Origin: Lycocorax pyrrhopterus obiensis
Lineage: Eukaryota > Chordata > Aves > Passeriformes > Paradisaeidae
Direction of reading: 5' to 3'
Assembly: GCA_014706295.1 (NCBI GenBank)
Contig: JACSVZ010000004.1
Coordinates: 15,166,090 to 15,230,089, forward strand
Length of the DNA stretch: 64,000 bases
A program made the translations under genes and the position numbers. Within the stretch, counting starts at the first letter, position 1, and every line of letters begins with the position of its first letter. The notes below the pieces were generated by a model. The model saw only the letters and a program-made list of their open reading frames with translations. It was not told where the DNA came from and ran no database searches. Of this stretch, positions 24,928 to 39,500 are shown piece after piece.

Positions 24928-27900
24928 GTTTTCCCATTCAGTGGCAATGTCCTTCAGAAAAATGTTCACATTTTGTTTGAAACAATTTTGGTTAACGGGG
25001 CGTTTTGCAATTCACAGGTACATCATTTTGAGTAACTTCATCAAAAATGAGTAAAGCTGCTTTTGCAGTAACTTGAATATGGCAGAAGTATTAGTGCTTT
25101 CCAAGGGGAAAATTAAGTCAACGAAGCCTGGACTCCTTTGTGCTCCTGCCAGGAGGTGTTATCAAATGCCATCAGTAGAGATAACGGCACCAGCCACTGA
25201 TAATAGACATACGGGAACAGTGATGGTGTCTTGTGGAGCATCACTGCTGTGATGATCACAACAGTCCATGGACATGAATGACATGCTTTCCATCAGTGTC
25301 TTTCATTATAAGAACTGGGGCAAAGCAGAAAGCACTGTTAAACACTGCCTTGATGGAACATTTACAACAAACCACTGACGTTCGGTATCCCAACACTGGT
25401 AGTGCTGCCATAAAACGTTCGGCAGCTGTACAGACTCCGTAGTTTGCCCTCGAAGCTGTTAATTTTTTTTAACACCTTGTCCTATCTTTCTCCCATCCTC
25501 CACTTGCTTTCACAAAAAGAGGGACCTGGTGTGCTTCCTGTTGCTGCTCCTGCCAAACATTTCCTTCCCCGGTGCAGGAAGGAGGAGTGCATATGGCAGC
25601 TCATTTGAGAAGGTGCAAAAGATGTGAGAAGGAAATCCCCCTTCATTCCCCATTTTTTCTGGAAGAGCAATGTAATAATTAAAAAAAAATCAGTAGAAAG
25701 TGCATGCTCCTGTAGAAGAGAACCCCTAGCACTTTCTTCAGAAGTGCAGGAGAAAGCAAAACAGAGGATGGAAAGATATTGCAGAGCAGCAAGGAAACAG
25801 GGAGACAGAAGCAATAGGAATGCTTTCCTCATTGTAGCAAATTTCTTGGTGAAAATGAAATATTTATACACAATGACTGATTATTACAAGCAGTGGAATA
25901 AAGGCCAAAAGGACCATCTGAAATCAGATTTATTGAACAAAAGTATGCCAGTACTCTGATACACATCATGTGACAATTCTTGGTCCCTATAGCAAAATCA
26001 AAACATCCCTAAAGATCTGTAATATGTTATTGACAAAATATCCTGCTTTAAAAAAAACCAAAACTGTTCTGTCATCCCTCTCTTAAAACGTCTTCTTGAG
26101 TGAAGGAATTCTTTAGGATCAGTTGGATTCAGTTCACCTTGCTGTTCGGCCAGGTCTCCCTCTTCATTCCCATGGTTCAGCTCATGTCTACAAAATACAG
26201 TATCAGGTAGGATACTTGTCCCACATCTGCAGGTCTGAACTGTGCACTTCTGATTAATAAAAGCTCAATCAGTGCCTCTCCAGACCAAAACTGCCACAGT
26301 TTCAATCAGAGGAAAAATGTCTGATTAAACAAACACCAAGGAAGAAATTAAGTGATGACTGTGGATCAAATTATTTGTACCTTGGCAATTTGGTAAGGAA
26401 ACCCAAAGATGCTCAGCTAAAAGAGTCAGTTTGGCCTGCAGTTTATAAATACAGAGTTCCTTATTTATAGCAAACTGTCCGTCCGTGATGTCTGCAGCAG
26501 CATCTCCCACTGCTTCTGATGGGGTAGGAGATCAGTTCCCATGCTGATAAACAGCAACTCCTCTGTCATTCATAATACATAACAAAACTAGTATTTCCTT
26601 GTGCTTCTGGTTACAGCTCTGTTAACAGATGAAGACATTTGGAAAAATTTATATTCAGCCCTGGCAGTCAGTGTCTTTTAAATAATCTGGTCTGCTGCCA
26701 TTCCTTTAAATAAACTTGCATTATTCATAGATCTAACACAAATCCCATGACTTAAGTGCTATCATATACTGGAATTAAATCATAATAATTCAGTTCTGGG
26801 GGGCTGTGGTTTAGTCAAGTCTTGAAAGGACTTGGTAATGCTTGCCTTTATCACCTCCCAGCAGCACCAAAATACATCTGGGCACAGAGCCACCAGAGTT
26901 GAGAAAATAACAGCTAGCACAGGATTTTGCTGCATAAGCTACTATGAGGTCCTTATTAATCTGTCTACCACAGAATATTTTAGACATCTTCCATATATTT
27001 GAAATCACGGGTGACCCAGCTCTAAATGCTTAAAACATCACCTGAAGGACCATCATCATGCTTGACCACTTCATTCCTCAGGCACAGCAGATCCCTTCTC
27101 TGCGAGTACAGAACTCACTGGTACAGAATCAAACATTTCCTTGGAGACTGCTCTGTGGCTGCAGAACAGATTTGTGCAAAAATCTGAGCACCATCTGAAA
27201 TTCAGTGTGCTCTATTCAGAAAGCAAGGTGTACTTCAAGGGTTTTTTTTCCTAATAAAAACATGCACCACAGCCAAAAATGTATCTGCACAGTGTATTGG
27301 CTATGAAAACACAGTGTGCGCATTTTTAAGGAAGGCAGTAACTACAAATGACAATACAGCTTTGAAGGGCTTAGGTATTGCTAGTTATTACCTCTGGCAT
27401 AAAAAGCCAAAGCAAAACAGAATGGGTGACACCCAAACTCTTGGTGTTTGACCCTGTTTTGCCTCTCAAGACTCTTCTGTTGTGTGGATGTAGAAAAGGG
27501 AACGTCTCTGATGCTTCTCATGTTCATGAGGTGAATTCGACACCCTATATTTGGTACATGCATGATTTCCCTTTACACTTTTTTATTCCCCTGTCCCAAA
27601 GTTCTGGATGCTGTGGACACTCAGCATGCAGCTGGAGAAATGGGACACAGACTAAGCAACTGCTGCTTCAGGGGAGACTCTTGAGTTGCTGGAGCTTGTG
27701 CACAACTTCATATTTCTACACAAAATGTGCCTCATGGCAGTACTGGCATATGCAGTTTTTTGGTGAAGAATAATAAAACCCTTCTTCTATTTTACAGGCC
27801 TTCCTGGTGACAATTTTGCAACAGCTTTCACTGTTTCATTGGAACAGTGAACATTTTGAAGCAGTTTCAAAGCAATAGGCAGCACACTCCTGTTACACTG

Positions 27901-30900
27901 TTGTAATTGTGATATACTACATAATATTTTTACAGCATTTCAAGATAAGGAGCTTCATTTTTTTGTGAATTCATTATTGCTTTCATTGGAAAAGTGCCTC
28001 AGCATTATTTAATTTCTCAGCTTTTAAGTTTCTCCCAGAGATTCAGTGCACTTCTCTGCATTAAAAATAAAAAAATGGCAAGGGAAAAGACAGATTTCAG
28101 GGCTCACTCTGACATTAGCAGTCAAAGCAGCAGGCAGATTTCTGACATTTCTCTTCAGAAAGGGAGAGTTACCATGTTTTTGTGAGCATAACAAGTGAGA
28201 TATGAACGGGGACCTCAACTTTTAACTCTGCTTTGTGAACCAGACTTTGATGTATGCTCAGCCTGTGTCCTGGTTGGGAGATTCTTTTGTGATTATGGCA
28301 AGTTACAAGGGCAAGGAAAAATGCAGCAAAATTTTGTTAAGAAAGGAGCTTTTGTGTTTTACTCTATTAGCTTTGGAGACACGTTTTCATGTTACCTCCT
28401 AATTACGTAAAACTTAGTCATGTGTTAATTGTCACTACCCTTTGTTACCTAATATCTCACTTTACAGACTATTATATACTTGTGTTAATATTCTACTGCC
28501 TTCTTCTTATCAGCCCACTTTGTTTTAAACAGGAAACATTTCATATGGTGAGGGACTAAAATAATTCCTGAGTGTGAAGATCCTTAGCGACATGGATGCG
28601 TGGCATGAAACGGAAAAAGAATAACATTTCCCTCAGAGTGATTTTCACAGAAAAAAAAAAAAAGGTGATTTGATGAAACCTAAGTATTTCGGGGCAAACA
28701 CATTCATTGGAGCCAGAGCTTTCTACAGAGTGTAAAAACATTCTCTCCTTGGGTTGCCCAACTTCCGTGCTGCTACAGGGAAAGGCTGGCAGTGGCCCTG
28801 GTTTCCTGCAAAGCCCCTGCCTGGTTTTGAATAATTTGGTTACAGAAAGCAGCCCTGTTTCCTTAGAAATCATGCAGGTCACGGTATTTTTTTTCCCAGG
28901 TATTGTCCCATAGCAATAAATATGGACCTTTATTCCATCTTAGAAAGACCTCCTTTAATTATTTCTGCTGCTGTCACCCATGTAAGTGATGGATGAGGCT
29001 GACCCACACATGCAGAAGGGAGCTAACAAACAATGTATAATATCTCTGTTAGCCTGGGACATTATTCTTTGCTCATGTCAGCATCAACAGAGCTGCTTGC
29101 TCAGAGCGAGCACACCAGGGAGCTGAGAGCAAATCTCTGTGGAGATGACTAGACTCAGAATTATGTTTCCCTTCTAAACCCACCAACAAACACAGCTTTT
29201 AAAGAAGGCTGCCAAATGTATAGGAGACAATCAGGTTAGGAAAGTGTAGATGCCCTGGATTCGACTTGGCCAAAGTATTTCAGCGGGAAAAGCTACTTTG
29301 CAAGCAACTTTAAAAATTATAAGGAATTTAGATAAGAAAAGCACGCACATTTTGCACAAAAAGGAAAAAAAAAAAGTCTTCAAAATTACAAAGCAGTAAG
29401 CACAGAGCCAACTTCAAACAAATCAATGCTCTCATGGAACCGAAGCCCAAAGTGAACCATGTAATTTGTCTGTGTTCATTGATTTGATTTTGGACATGAC
29501 ACCTACCAATGCAAGACACTGAAATCAAACACTCCACTGCATTAAGAAGGATTTCATTCTTGGGAATCTCTCTGAATAAAATGAATATATCAGTGGGGAA
29601 TGACTCCCACCACATCAGAGCATAAAATAACATTTTTGTGAAAACCAGCACTACCTTTGATGTTAATATCAGTAGGGTAAAGATTTCACCTTTCTTTCTC
29701 TGAACTTTTCCACTCTTCATTTAATTTTCTTTAACTCATTTTTAAAATTTATTTATGTAATAAGGTTTTCCAAAGGCTGAACCTCATGATGATCGTTTTG
29801 ATGAGCATGTACATGAGTAAATGGAAACCTTCTGCATTATCCACGTAGGTGCAACAGTGGCACCAGGGTCACTCAGCACTGTGCTGTGCTGCTTTGTGGA
29901 TTTATTGGATTTATTCTGTGTGAAAGTGGTGATTTATACATTAATAGGAAACGCCAACACAGGTAATTTACATGGTCCAGCAGTTGACTCTGTGTCAAAC
30001 TCTGTAATGCTGGGGAGCCCAAGATTTCATTATCCATTTTGAATGCATAACTGTTCATTTTTCTTTTTCTTTAAATTGTTGCAAAGGGTGCTGAATGAGG
30101 ACTGAATTTTCTTGTGTTATAATCTCACTTTCAAATCTACATTTGGATCATTCTACTGCTGCTATTTCCACACTGGCTTTAATGAAAAAGAAGGGAACAG
30201 TAAGCTAGGCAGAAATTACAGATACTTTTGTGAGGACAGTAGGAAAAACACACAAGAGATCAGGTTTAGTGGATATTTTAGCACCAGAGAGTCAGAAGAA
30301 GATAGAATTAATGACAGATAAGTGTTGCTGAAAATATCAGCCATGTAAATAGTATTAGAAGTTATCCCAGTATCCTAAACAAGCCCCTCCATCCATAGCT
30401 GTTTCATAACAGTCTCTGTCAGAAATAGGGAGTAGAAGACTAAGTAAGTAATTTTTAAGTTTTGGTGATTATTAGGATAAGGAAAATGGAAATGTGTATT
30501 AAAGACATGGAACAGGTCTTCCAAAAAGAGCCTTTGGAATTTTGTATACATCTATTTATGCTGGTTAGAGGCAACTTAGGGCAGAATAGGAAGGCTTATG
30601 TCACATTTTTGAGGTAGATGAAGCCAGTTTGGCGTTTGGACAGAGTAGGAGCTTCATTTTTTTACAGAAAAAAATGTTTTGGAGAAAAAAACCAGAACTT
30701 GCAGGTGACTGCTCAGCAGGTCAGCAAATAAGGATTATCTTGCTTTGAAAATCACACAACCAGCTGTATTTCAGTGAACTTGTGCTCTGAAGTAACAGGC
30801 TGTGCAATGAGACTTACAGGAGCATTAGAAAACAGGGCACAGATCTCCGAGAGGCTGTTTAGAGTAACACTGTAAGTACCATGATGAGAGCTCTGAGTAA

Positions 30901-33177
30901 AGCAGAGATGGACTTTAGCCCAAATTTCTCCTTTTCTGAAAGAGGAGATAAAGGCTGTGACGTGGTTTTGATCTTGGATGCATCATGTACTAAAGCCTTT
31001 CAAGAGTGCAGGGGTATGGATAGCAGGTGGATTTAAAAAAAATAGCTAAGGTCATCTTTATTACTGTAATTACAGTCAAAAATGGGAGGTGGAGTTTTCC
31101 TGCCTTTGTCTCAAAGTCTTTAGAGAAAACAACTTGTAATTGAGTTATCTTTATACCCCATGAATTTCAGCTGAATACAGGACTGCAAGAAAACAGCCAG
31201 GATTTCTGCCCTTGCCTTTGTATCCCACAATATATTGCTTTTACTCTCTGATGCTCATAGACCTTTTTTGAATGTACCTTGCTTGTTTCTTTGTGAGCAA
31301 AGAGCAAACACATTTTCCATCTTATTGGCCTTTATTTCAAGTGGGAGAACATTGATAAGAGGAAGAATAAAAGTCTGTGTGATAGAGAAGAGTGGTTAAA
31401 TGTTACTGTGAGACACTGCAAAGCAAAGGGCATCTAAGTGTTGCATCCTTTTCCAAATCATTTTTAAGAGGCAGGAATGTTCAGCCAGGTGTGACAGACT
31501 GGGTGCACCAAAAATTCCTGCACTGTTCTGCCAAACATGGGTTATTCACCCTGAGTGTTCATTTGCAGGAGCCAGCAGAAAGATCGCCTTGCTCCCTGCT
31601 GCTCACCTGGACAGGTCTGGCACATCACTGGAGCATGGACTGTGCCAGGGGCTGTGCCAGGAGGGCCACGACCTGACTGACACTCCTCAGCCCTCAGTCT
31701 GGGGTTGCTCCAGCTTCCTGTTCTCTTTGAATCTCTCCTTTGGCTTCCTGTATCAGCATCTCCCTCCTCCTCCCCTGGGTGGTTTTACAACTCTGTTGTC
31801 ACAAGAGAGCCCAGAGGAGGATCCTTTGGGCTGGGAAGTTGAAGGCAACTAAGTTAAGCTAAAGCTTTGCCATTTTGCTTGTTTGCAAGTGGGTACAGCT
31901 TGTCCCTCACAGCTCAGTAAACCTCAAGAATGTTAGTTGGCAGGTTTGGGGAATTAGAAAGCTTTTATTTGTGCTGTGACAGGTGGCCATCGCACAGAAG
32001 TGTGAGAAGAAACCATCCAAAAGTAGTTACTGCTTGCTAACAGACTGACAAAAGGTTTCAGGGGAAGCAGGAAAATGTGGTGGCAGAGGAGATGAGCCAA
32101 GCCAGGATGCTCTGTCAGTAGGAGAGAGAGGAGAGCCACCAACCCGTTCCTGGAGTTAGCAGAGCCGTGTATTTTAGTGATGTTGTTTTCCTTCCTTCCC
32201 CATCCTACTTGCAGCCACTATTTACTGTGACTGTGCTATAAATAACGCCGGGGAGTGAAAGCTGATTTCAGTCCAAGGTACATATCCAGGAAAGCTCATA
32301 AAATTCAGATCTGTTTCTTGAGCTGAATGATCTTCCCCCCACAGGGCAAACACGAAAAGGTGATTCTCAGAGAATAAACACAGAGTTACAAATACATTAA
32401 CCTTGCTTCTGGTTTCACTGGCAATGTATGGGTCGGGTATGATCGTGGGTATTATAGTGGCCACCTCCCTGTCCTGCTCTACAAAGGGCAATGTCTCCTT
32501 CCCATTGAACAGAGGAAACCAGGGGTTTTCTAGAAGGTCTTTCTCAATGTTTTCTAGAAGGGGGAAATACCCTCACCCATAAACCTGAGGGGGGGGCTTA
32601 TGGAGACACAGAATACTGCTTCAGTCATCTGACATAACTCCACCTTAAAATATCATCTTTAAGCACCCCCCAAAAAGCCTCTTCTGGTGGCCGGTACATG
32701 AGAACCGTGCACATCAAAGCACACAAGAAAGCCTGCTCATTGCAGCTTCTGCATAAATCTCTCCAAGACAGAGGTCTGAATATTTTTGGAGGCCTTTTTT
32801 GCTGCTGTGTTCTGTATGGCTCTCTTTCAGTGTGTGCCTGGTGCGAGTGTCTGCATGAGTCACAAACCGATTTTAGAAATCAGAAGCCTTGCAGGATCTG
32901 TACATATTTGCTGGACGCAGTTTGTCTAAATTTCAGGAAAAGAGTGTGATCGTTTTGGCCTGGTGTCTCGAGGTTTATTTTAGAGGATATATCATTGACC
33001 CAGGAAGAATGCAAATTAGAGTTAACTTGGTCTGAAACTTCGGGGCTCAAGGATTGGTTTGTTCCGAGACACAGATTTAGGAAGGGTCTTGCACTCACCT
33101 GCAGATCCAACTCTTCTTTTTCTTTTTCCAGGGGATTAGTCATGTCTTGAAGGCAATTTCAAGAGATATCAGGTCAT
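24928..33177. other. long non-coding stretch, no gene recognised
   Basis: Eight kilobases of AT-rich unique DNA. The longest open frames (about 130 codons, at 25482-25871, 27378-27773 and 29328-29720) are of chance length and have hydrophobic or low-complexity translations that I do not recognise. A 12-nt direct repeat TTTTCTAGAAGG occurs twice near 32526 and 32551, and a G-run lies at 32590-32597. No RNA gene or transposon is evident. Confidence 0.55.
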
Positions 33178-33198
33178 ACACACACACACACACACACA
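33178..33198. repeat. (AC)n dinucleotide microsatellite
   Basis: About ten perfect AC units follow AGGTCAT. This is an ordinary short vertebrate microsatellite. Confidence 0.95.
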
Positions 33199-33786
33199 TC
33201 TATGTATAAAGAACCAGTAGCTGTGTACATTTTGCACATCCATAACTGTTCAGAACAGGGAAATTGCTGGTGTCAGGTTGAGCCAGTGCCTGCTCACCTG
33301 TGCAGAATTCAGTTTAAGATTACTTAGAGGGATTGGATATTCATAACTTTATTTTTTTTATAATGCCTTTTTTTAATGTGTTTCCATTAGTAAGGCATTT
33401 TAAGTAATGTCCATTCTGAACACCTAAGTTTCAAAAAGCAGTGGAAAATATTGGGAAAGAGAATAATTTTGATATTGGAATATATCTGCAGGCCCCACTA
33501 AACATCCAGCCTCAGAAATGCGCTGTTGTCTAGGCTGATATTTTAGGGTGTATCCCAGAAAACTTCCCTGTGATGTGGCATGGGTGCTCAGAGCAGTCAG
33601 ATGGATATTATGGTATCCCGTTATAACAGATCAACTATTCCCTCCACGGACCATTTCTTAAGCTTTTCCAAACGCAGAACAGAATTGTGCTTGCCCCTTT
33701 TCCTAATTTTTGACTTAGATGCTTTTGCTGGCTATTGCTGACCCAGTGGGAAGGACACCAAAGCTGTTTTTGCGGGGCACAGGCAG

Positions 33787-33946
33787 TCACCGTTAGGACT
33801 TCACTCCAGGAGAAACACTGTGAACAACCAGAAGCAGCAGAAGTTCCCAGGGAGAGGGAGAGGAAGGGAAATAGCACTGATGCAGGAACGGGAAGCAATG
33901 GCACTGGAGGGAGGAGAGCACACGGCCAAGCAGCAAGGCGTGGAAG
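33787..33946 (+). other. exon-like segment A (candidate exon)
   Basis: A 160-nt GC- and purine-rich segment lies between CAG (33784-33786) and the good donor GGAAG|GTAATG at 33947. One frame is open across the segment and includes the phrase ALMQEREAMALEGG. A second frame is also open, so coding is not certain. The translation is unrecognised. It could be an exon of a non-coding transcript, or chance. Confidence 0.2.
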
Positions 33947-33995
33947 GTAATGCTCCTGATCTGCTCTGATTTCTGCTGTTCTTTTTCCTCTTTAG

Positions 33996-34066
33996 CTGTC
34001 TGCCTGCAGAGAGGAACAGAGTGTGCCAGAGTGAGTGATGAAAGGAGGAAAGCGTCTCCTTCAGGA
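33996..34066 (+). other. exon-like segment B (candidate exon)
   Basis: A strong acceptor with a long pyrimidine tract (TTCTTTTTCCTCTTTAG, ending at 33995) is followed by two consensus-like donors, GTGAGTGAT at 34031 and GTGAGTAAA at 34067. These would give exons of 35 or 71 nt. The 71-nt form is open in one frame that also joins in phase to segment A. However, the gap between A and B is only 49 nt, shorter than nearly all vertebrate introns, so the two would have to be alternatives or be spliced to distant exons. Confidence 0.2.
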
Positions 34067-36486
34067 GTGAGTAAATTCAAAAGGAGCTCTGCTCTTTGCA
34101 TTGCTAATCTTGATGGCATATACAGCCCTTGAATACACAATCCATTTTATTAAACCTGTGGAATACATGCAAATTGCTTTTTTAATGTGGTCAGATTTCT
34201 CAGAGCATCTTTTTGATTTATTCAGTCAATTTTCAACAATCTAGCTAAATGTATTGCTTAAATAGCCATTTAACAAGTTATTTTCCCTTTCTTACCAGCT
34301 TTTAGGTAGGTGGCCTGAATTTGCTAATGAAGTTGCCAGAGGACGATTACAAAAAGAACTTTCCAGTTAATGCAAGAGTTCTGTGTTGGTTACTTGTATT
34401 AGTGATTAGTGACAGCCTGGACTGACTTTGCTTGAGCATACATTAAACTCCTCACTCTTCCTGAGTATTAAGAAGTTAAAACCAAGTATTTCAAAAAAGC
34501 TGTAAAAGGTTTATGCCTTCTGAGGAAACATGAATTGCATTACAGTCAGGTGGTGAGCAACTGCTTTTCTTTGCATCCCTTGTTTTTCTTGGGCTTTACT
34601 TTCCTCTCTGGTTGTTGGTTTATAGCAGTGCCATGAGTGAGGGAGTCCAGAAGAAACTTTCCAAGATTCAGAATGAAAGGATGTTGGCCACAGGGGACAG
34701 CAAGCTGCATTTCTGGAGAGTGTTCTTTATCCATCAGTGTCCTTTCATGAAGTTTGAAGACTAGTAAGAAGGACTTTGAGAACAAAACACTCTCAGTAAG
34801 AAAAAACTGTACCATTTTTGTAATCCACTTACAAGGTGTTTTTTCACAGGAGAGCTGATCCTAAAACAACTTATTCCTGAAGCCCTCTTTCTCCATAAAA
34901 GGTATAATATACATTTTCACTTAGTAGCTTCACCTGCATCTATTTAAAGCACAATTCCTTTATAAACCCCTATTTTCTGGAGATAAATACCATGGCCCTA
35001 TAAGCTGTGCATCTTTCTGATGGAAGAGGTGTCCTGTTGTTGCCAGCATCACAATTTCCCATTAGTGGCATATTTGCAGCTTGTAGCTGAACATTAAATA
35101 AACTATGTTAAGGCACAAATCCCTATAGAGCAGTTGTCCTGGTCAAACATTTAAATAATTAGCAAAATCCCTACAGAGCAAGGCAGGCCTCTCAGCTCCT
35201 TCACCATGAGGGGCTGAATGATTTCTGAATGATTTATTGTCATTAAAGGGAATGTTCAGTCTAGTCTCCAGTGACCATATGCATGAAATAAACTTAAATG
35301 GTTTTGTAAAGACATAAATACATTTGTATCACCCTTATTTTATATGGATGCGTTTTATGGTTTATTAGTTATATTTTTGCCACTAATTCTTCTGCAGTGC
35401 ATACACTTTTTGTAAAATATTATTATAAAATATGGAACCTTACCAGTCCATTTAAAAGAAATAGGTTTTATTGGGTTTTTGTGTATTTCCAAATATAATT
35501 CTCCACTATGAGCTGCAATGGCACAGAACGTTTCAACTCCTCATGCCCCTTTTCTTCCCTTTCTTCTGGATTTTTGGAGAGAAAGGCGAGAACTCTTATT
35601 CCTAACCCACAATAAATACAATTTTTTAATGCAATCTTAGCTGTTTTTTGCTGCTGCTTTGCTATAAAGCAGGTTAAACCTTGTTTACTAACCTTGGGGT
35701 TAGTGCTGGTTAATACAATGTAAGTACTTGGGCAAAACGTAAAAGACAAAAGGCCCACACAGAGAAAGAAATTACTTTCTTCAGGTCACAAGGCAGATGA
35801 AGCAACAGAGCTGGACCTAGAAATCTGTGGGGCCACATCCTACAATCCAATTGCTTGGCAGTAACATACTGCACAGTTTTCAGGGCTTTTTATTTGTTTT
35901 TTACTGACACCTCATTTCGTTCCCTGCTATCATGCATAAACAGTCTTTAGTTTTTTCCTCAGCATCCCTTATTTTCAAGAAAAATCCAAGTGGAATGTAC
36001 AGCTTTCTATGAAGAAACATAGATTTTGTGTATAGGCTTCAAGACAACACTGTATTTTCTCCATATGGCAGGCAGTTGCTTACTAATAAAATAGTTTTCC
36101 CAACATAATAAGGGTAATAAAGATAAATATTCATGTAGCGTGACTTCCTGTGTCTCGAGAGACATCCTTAGTTTTTAAATTCATTGCTCAAATGGACACA
36201 AGGTGTTTCATACAGGTTGCCACAGCAACCCCACATCAAACCCTGCACAGGTGCTGGCTGCATGAGTGAGTTGCAGCAGAAAGTTGTAGCAGCACCTGTG
36301 AGGGTGATGGGGAGTTTGAAACACCCCAAAATAGATGTAGTGCTGCTCCTGTAGATGGGGATTGATGTAGACATCAGTGTTCTGTAGAGAGATGTCAGTG
36401 TTGAGAACAAGTCCCTGACCTCTTCAAGTTTTCCCCATAACACAGTGCAGCAAAATGAAATCCTGACTGTGCTATAAGCTGAGAAG
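34067..36486. other. non-coding DNA, no gene recognised
   Basis: This is AT-rich unique sequence with many TTTATT and AATAAA-like words and no convincing open frame, RNA or transposon. Confidence 0.55.
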
Positions 36487-36564
36487 ACAAGTCCCTCACA
36501 CAAACTCCTGGCCCTGCACAGAACAACCCCAAGAATCACACCATGTGTCTGGCAGCGTTGTCCA
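36487..36564 (-). mobile_element. short CR1 remnant
   Basis: ACTCCTGGCCCTGCACAGAA, CAACCCCAAGAATCACACC, ATGTGTCTGGCAGCGTTGTC in order match a reverse-complement CR1 3' segment that I know from bird genomes. Both ends are lost. The neighbouring 300 bp (36190-36480) could be a more diverged continuation, but I cannot align it. Confidence 0.6.
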
Positions 36565-39500
36565 ATTTTAAATTATAACAGCCAGGGGTAAATCTATTTT
36601 CTGTTTGTCCCCAAATTCAGTTGTTTACTTTTTTTTATTCCCAGAGCATTTGTAGCAGCATAAAATTAATTGGTTTGTCAGTGCAAGCCTAGAATTTATT
36701 GTGGAAAAAACAACACAAGCAACAATATTTAATCATCTACCTTCCAGGACAGAACTGGACTTAGTTCTGCAGAAACTCCTCCTTGACATTAAAATGGGTG
36801 GTAACAGGGGAGAACTGGTGTGTACTGACAGGAATGAGTCTGTAAAAGGTTCCAAATTCTAACGTACAGTGAGGCTTTTGAATATAAAATACAAGTTAAT
36901 TTGACAGTAAAGGGAGGAGCAGGCTCACCCCAAAGTGCTGCCCAGGCTGGAGAAGTTTCCTGAAGAGACACACAGAATCTTAACAAGGAAGCAGCTCCCT
37001 TAAAAGTTGCCCCGTTCGTCCAGTAAGTCAGTGATCCGCAACACTTCCTTTAGCTATTTATTGTGGGTGACATGGGGCTTTCAAGATAATCCCTCTTATC
37101 TGAGGTTTAATATTTCATCCATTCCAAATGGGATAAGGCTGAGACTTTGTTCATGAGATCTCAGCTTAGGCAGAATGTAATTCAAAATGCTGAAAGTCAC
37201 TTAAGCCTGTATTTCTTACCTACGGATTTAAGGAAAGTTTCTTATTTGGCCCCAACCTCTCTTTTTCTCCGGACATGAAGCAAATACAGTTTAATTTTAA
37301 AAAATTGGAGGTGCATATAGAATAGCAAGTTTTTCTTTTCCCAAATGACACTGATTTGAATCTAAGTCAGGCTGGGCATATAATGCACTGAAAGATGTTT
37401 TCCTATTCATACATATATTTATGTGAATATTTGGATATACAAACAAACACATCAATAGCCAAACCCTGAAGGTGCCTTTGCTTTCACTTCTCTGCATGTT
37501 TTCCAGAAACTTCCCCTGCTCATGCTTCCCCTGCCCTCTGTGATTTGCACACCTGCCTTGACAAAGATCTGAGCAGCACGATGCTGCTTTTCCTTTCGAC
37601 TTAACAAAAATCTGTGCCCTGCAGGGAGTCGTGAAGTGTTACAAGAAATACACCAGAAAGTGAATGCAAATCACATTTCCAAATTGTGCTGATGCTAGAA
37701 AATACCCTTCTCTCCAGCTTTAAAATGAAACTATGTATTAGCTTGAGCTGTACAAAATAGGGGACACCTTAGAAAGTCTTAGTTTCAATGGTTTTGATAT
37801 CCAATTTGAAAAAAAATCCACACCAAACCTCTATTTGCATCTATATTTTAAAATATTCCCACTCTGGAACTTTTTTTTTATGCTTTGCTTCATACCCACG
37901 GGGGACATGTAGGGATTTTATGGAAGCATTACTGAAAATGAAAACATAACTTTGACTGTAAGAATCAAGATACCTTAGCCTTCAAAATTTACACATATTA
38001 TTTTGAAATTGCTAACTCAGGGCTACCTGAAGGGCTTGTTTGCTAACTCAGCAAACAGAGAGTTAGTTGTGCCTATTACCAGAACAATGCCTACACACAG
38101 AGTTTTACCCTTCAAAAATCACAGGAGGGCACGTGAAAAATGAGGAAGGATGTTAGGGCTAATGGAAATGAACTGCTACACTGCAGTTTTATTTCCCAGC
38201 CCAAGGGAGGCTGGGGAAACAGACATGAAAAAATTGTGCAGTGCAAAGAGGAGCAATTTATTGTTGTACATCAACAGCAATTGGATCTGTGCTCCTCCAG
38301 CTAGTAGCACTGTCGAGTGGGGAGAGTGTCAGACACTGACCCGAGCAGCCTGTGCTGGGGTCTCCTCATCTGCCCTCTCATCCCCCCATTCCATGGCAAC
38401 TTTAAATGATTCACATCCAGAGCTTCAGCTTCCTCACCCTAACAAAAGAGGGCTGTTGAGAAGTTGAGCAGTTGGGTTTCTTGGTTTCGCTTGATTTGGT
38501 CTGGCTTTTTTTTTTTACTTGAAGGGTCAGCATCAGTGAGATTTGGACTGAGGGTGCTCTTCAACCTACTTGTCACCAGTACCCCAGAGTCATTAGAGAG
38601 CAAATGAAACACCCCAAGGATGAAATGTCAGTTTTTGGACTGACAGAGGAACTGTTGTGCACTACACCGTGGTGCCAAGCAGATGTGGGGTCTGGAGAAC
38701 ACAGAGCCAGACTCTCCCTCCAGTGCACAATGAAAGGACAAGAGGCAAAGGACCCAAGCTGTAATGAGGCTGACCCCACCAGAAACAGGAAACCTCCTCA
38801 GGAAGAGGTGAAGCACTGGCTGCCCACATCTCCTTCCTGACTATTCTCAACACTTGGCTGGATGGTGTTGAGCAATCTGTCCTAACCTGGCAGGCAGCCC
38901 TGTCTGGAGCAGGGAGCAGGGGAGGAGACCTTCACAGCCACCTCCATTTGAATGGCCCCTCAGGACACTCAAGAGAGAACAAAGTTCCCTCACCCTTTGC
39001 TGAGTTCACTCTGTGAGTGCTCACCTCCTACAGGCTCAAGATCATGGTAGTCATGACTTGAAAAAATAATACAGCAATTCTCTAAACACCCACAAATCAA
39101 GCAGTGATGGTCTGTGTGTTTCTTGTCTGATAGCTCAGCATCTTTTTGTCTTTCCTTTGTCCCCAAATGGCATGCCAGGAGCTAACACTGACTTCATCCA
39201 GACAGCAGGGTGCTGGGGTTGCTGTGGCAGTGATTCAGAGCTGCAGCTGCTCCCTTCTGCTGCTGTTGATCTGTTCATGCCTTAGATGCACTGTTCCCAG
39301 CCCTACTTGCTGTTCCACAACAGCTCTTAGTGCTCTTCTGGGAATGGTGGTGCTCTTGCTGCGTGGGATAATGGGTGACAAGTGCAGCCTTCTGATACAA
39401 TATTCAATATTCTTGAAGTTCAGTGGAGATTTGCTTCTATACATTCCTCTTCCTGCATTTGAGTCCTTCTTCCTCCCCACCCGTCTGGTTTCTGATCCTC

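Noticed and set aside
32230..32260. TATA-like GCTATAAATAACGCCGG as a promoter
   Set aside because: A single motif with no open transcript, initiator or CpG island to support it.
37010..37035. Consensus-like splice donor GTAAGTCAG after CGTCCA
   Set aside because: No open exon or acceptor pairs with it upstream.
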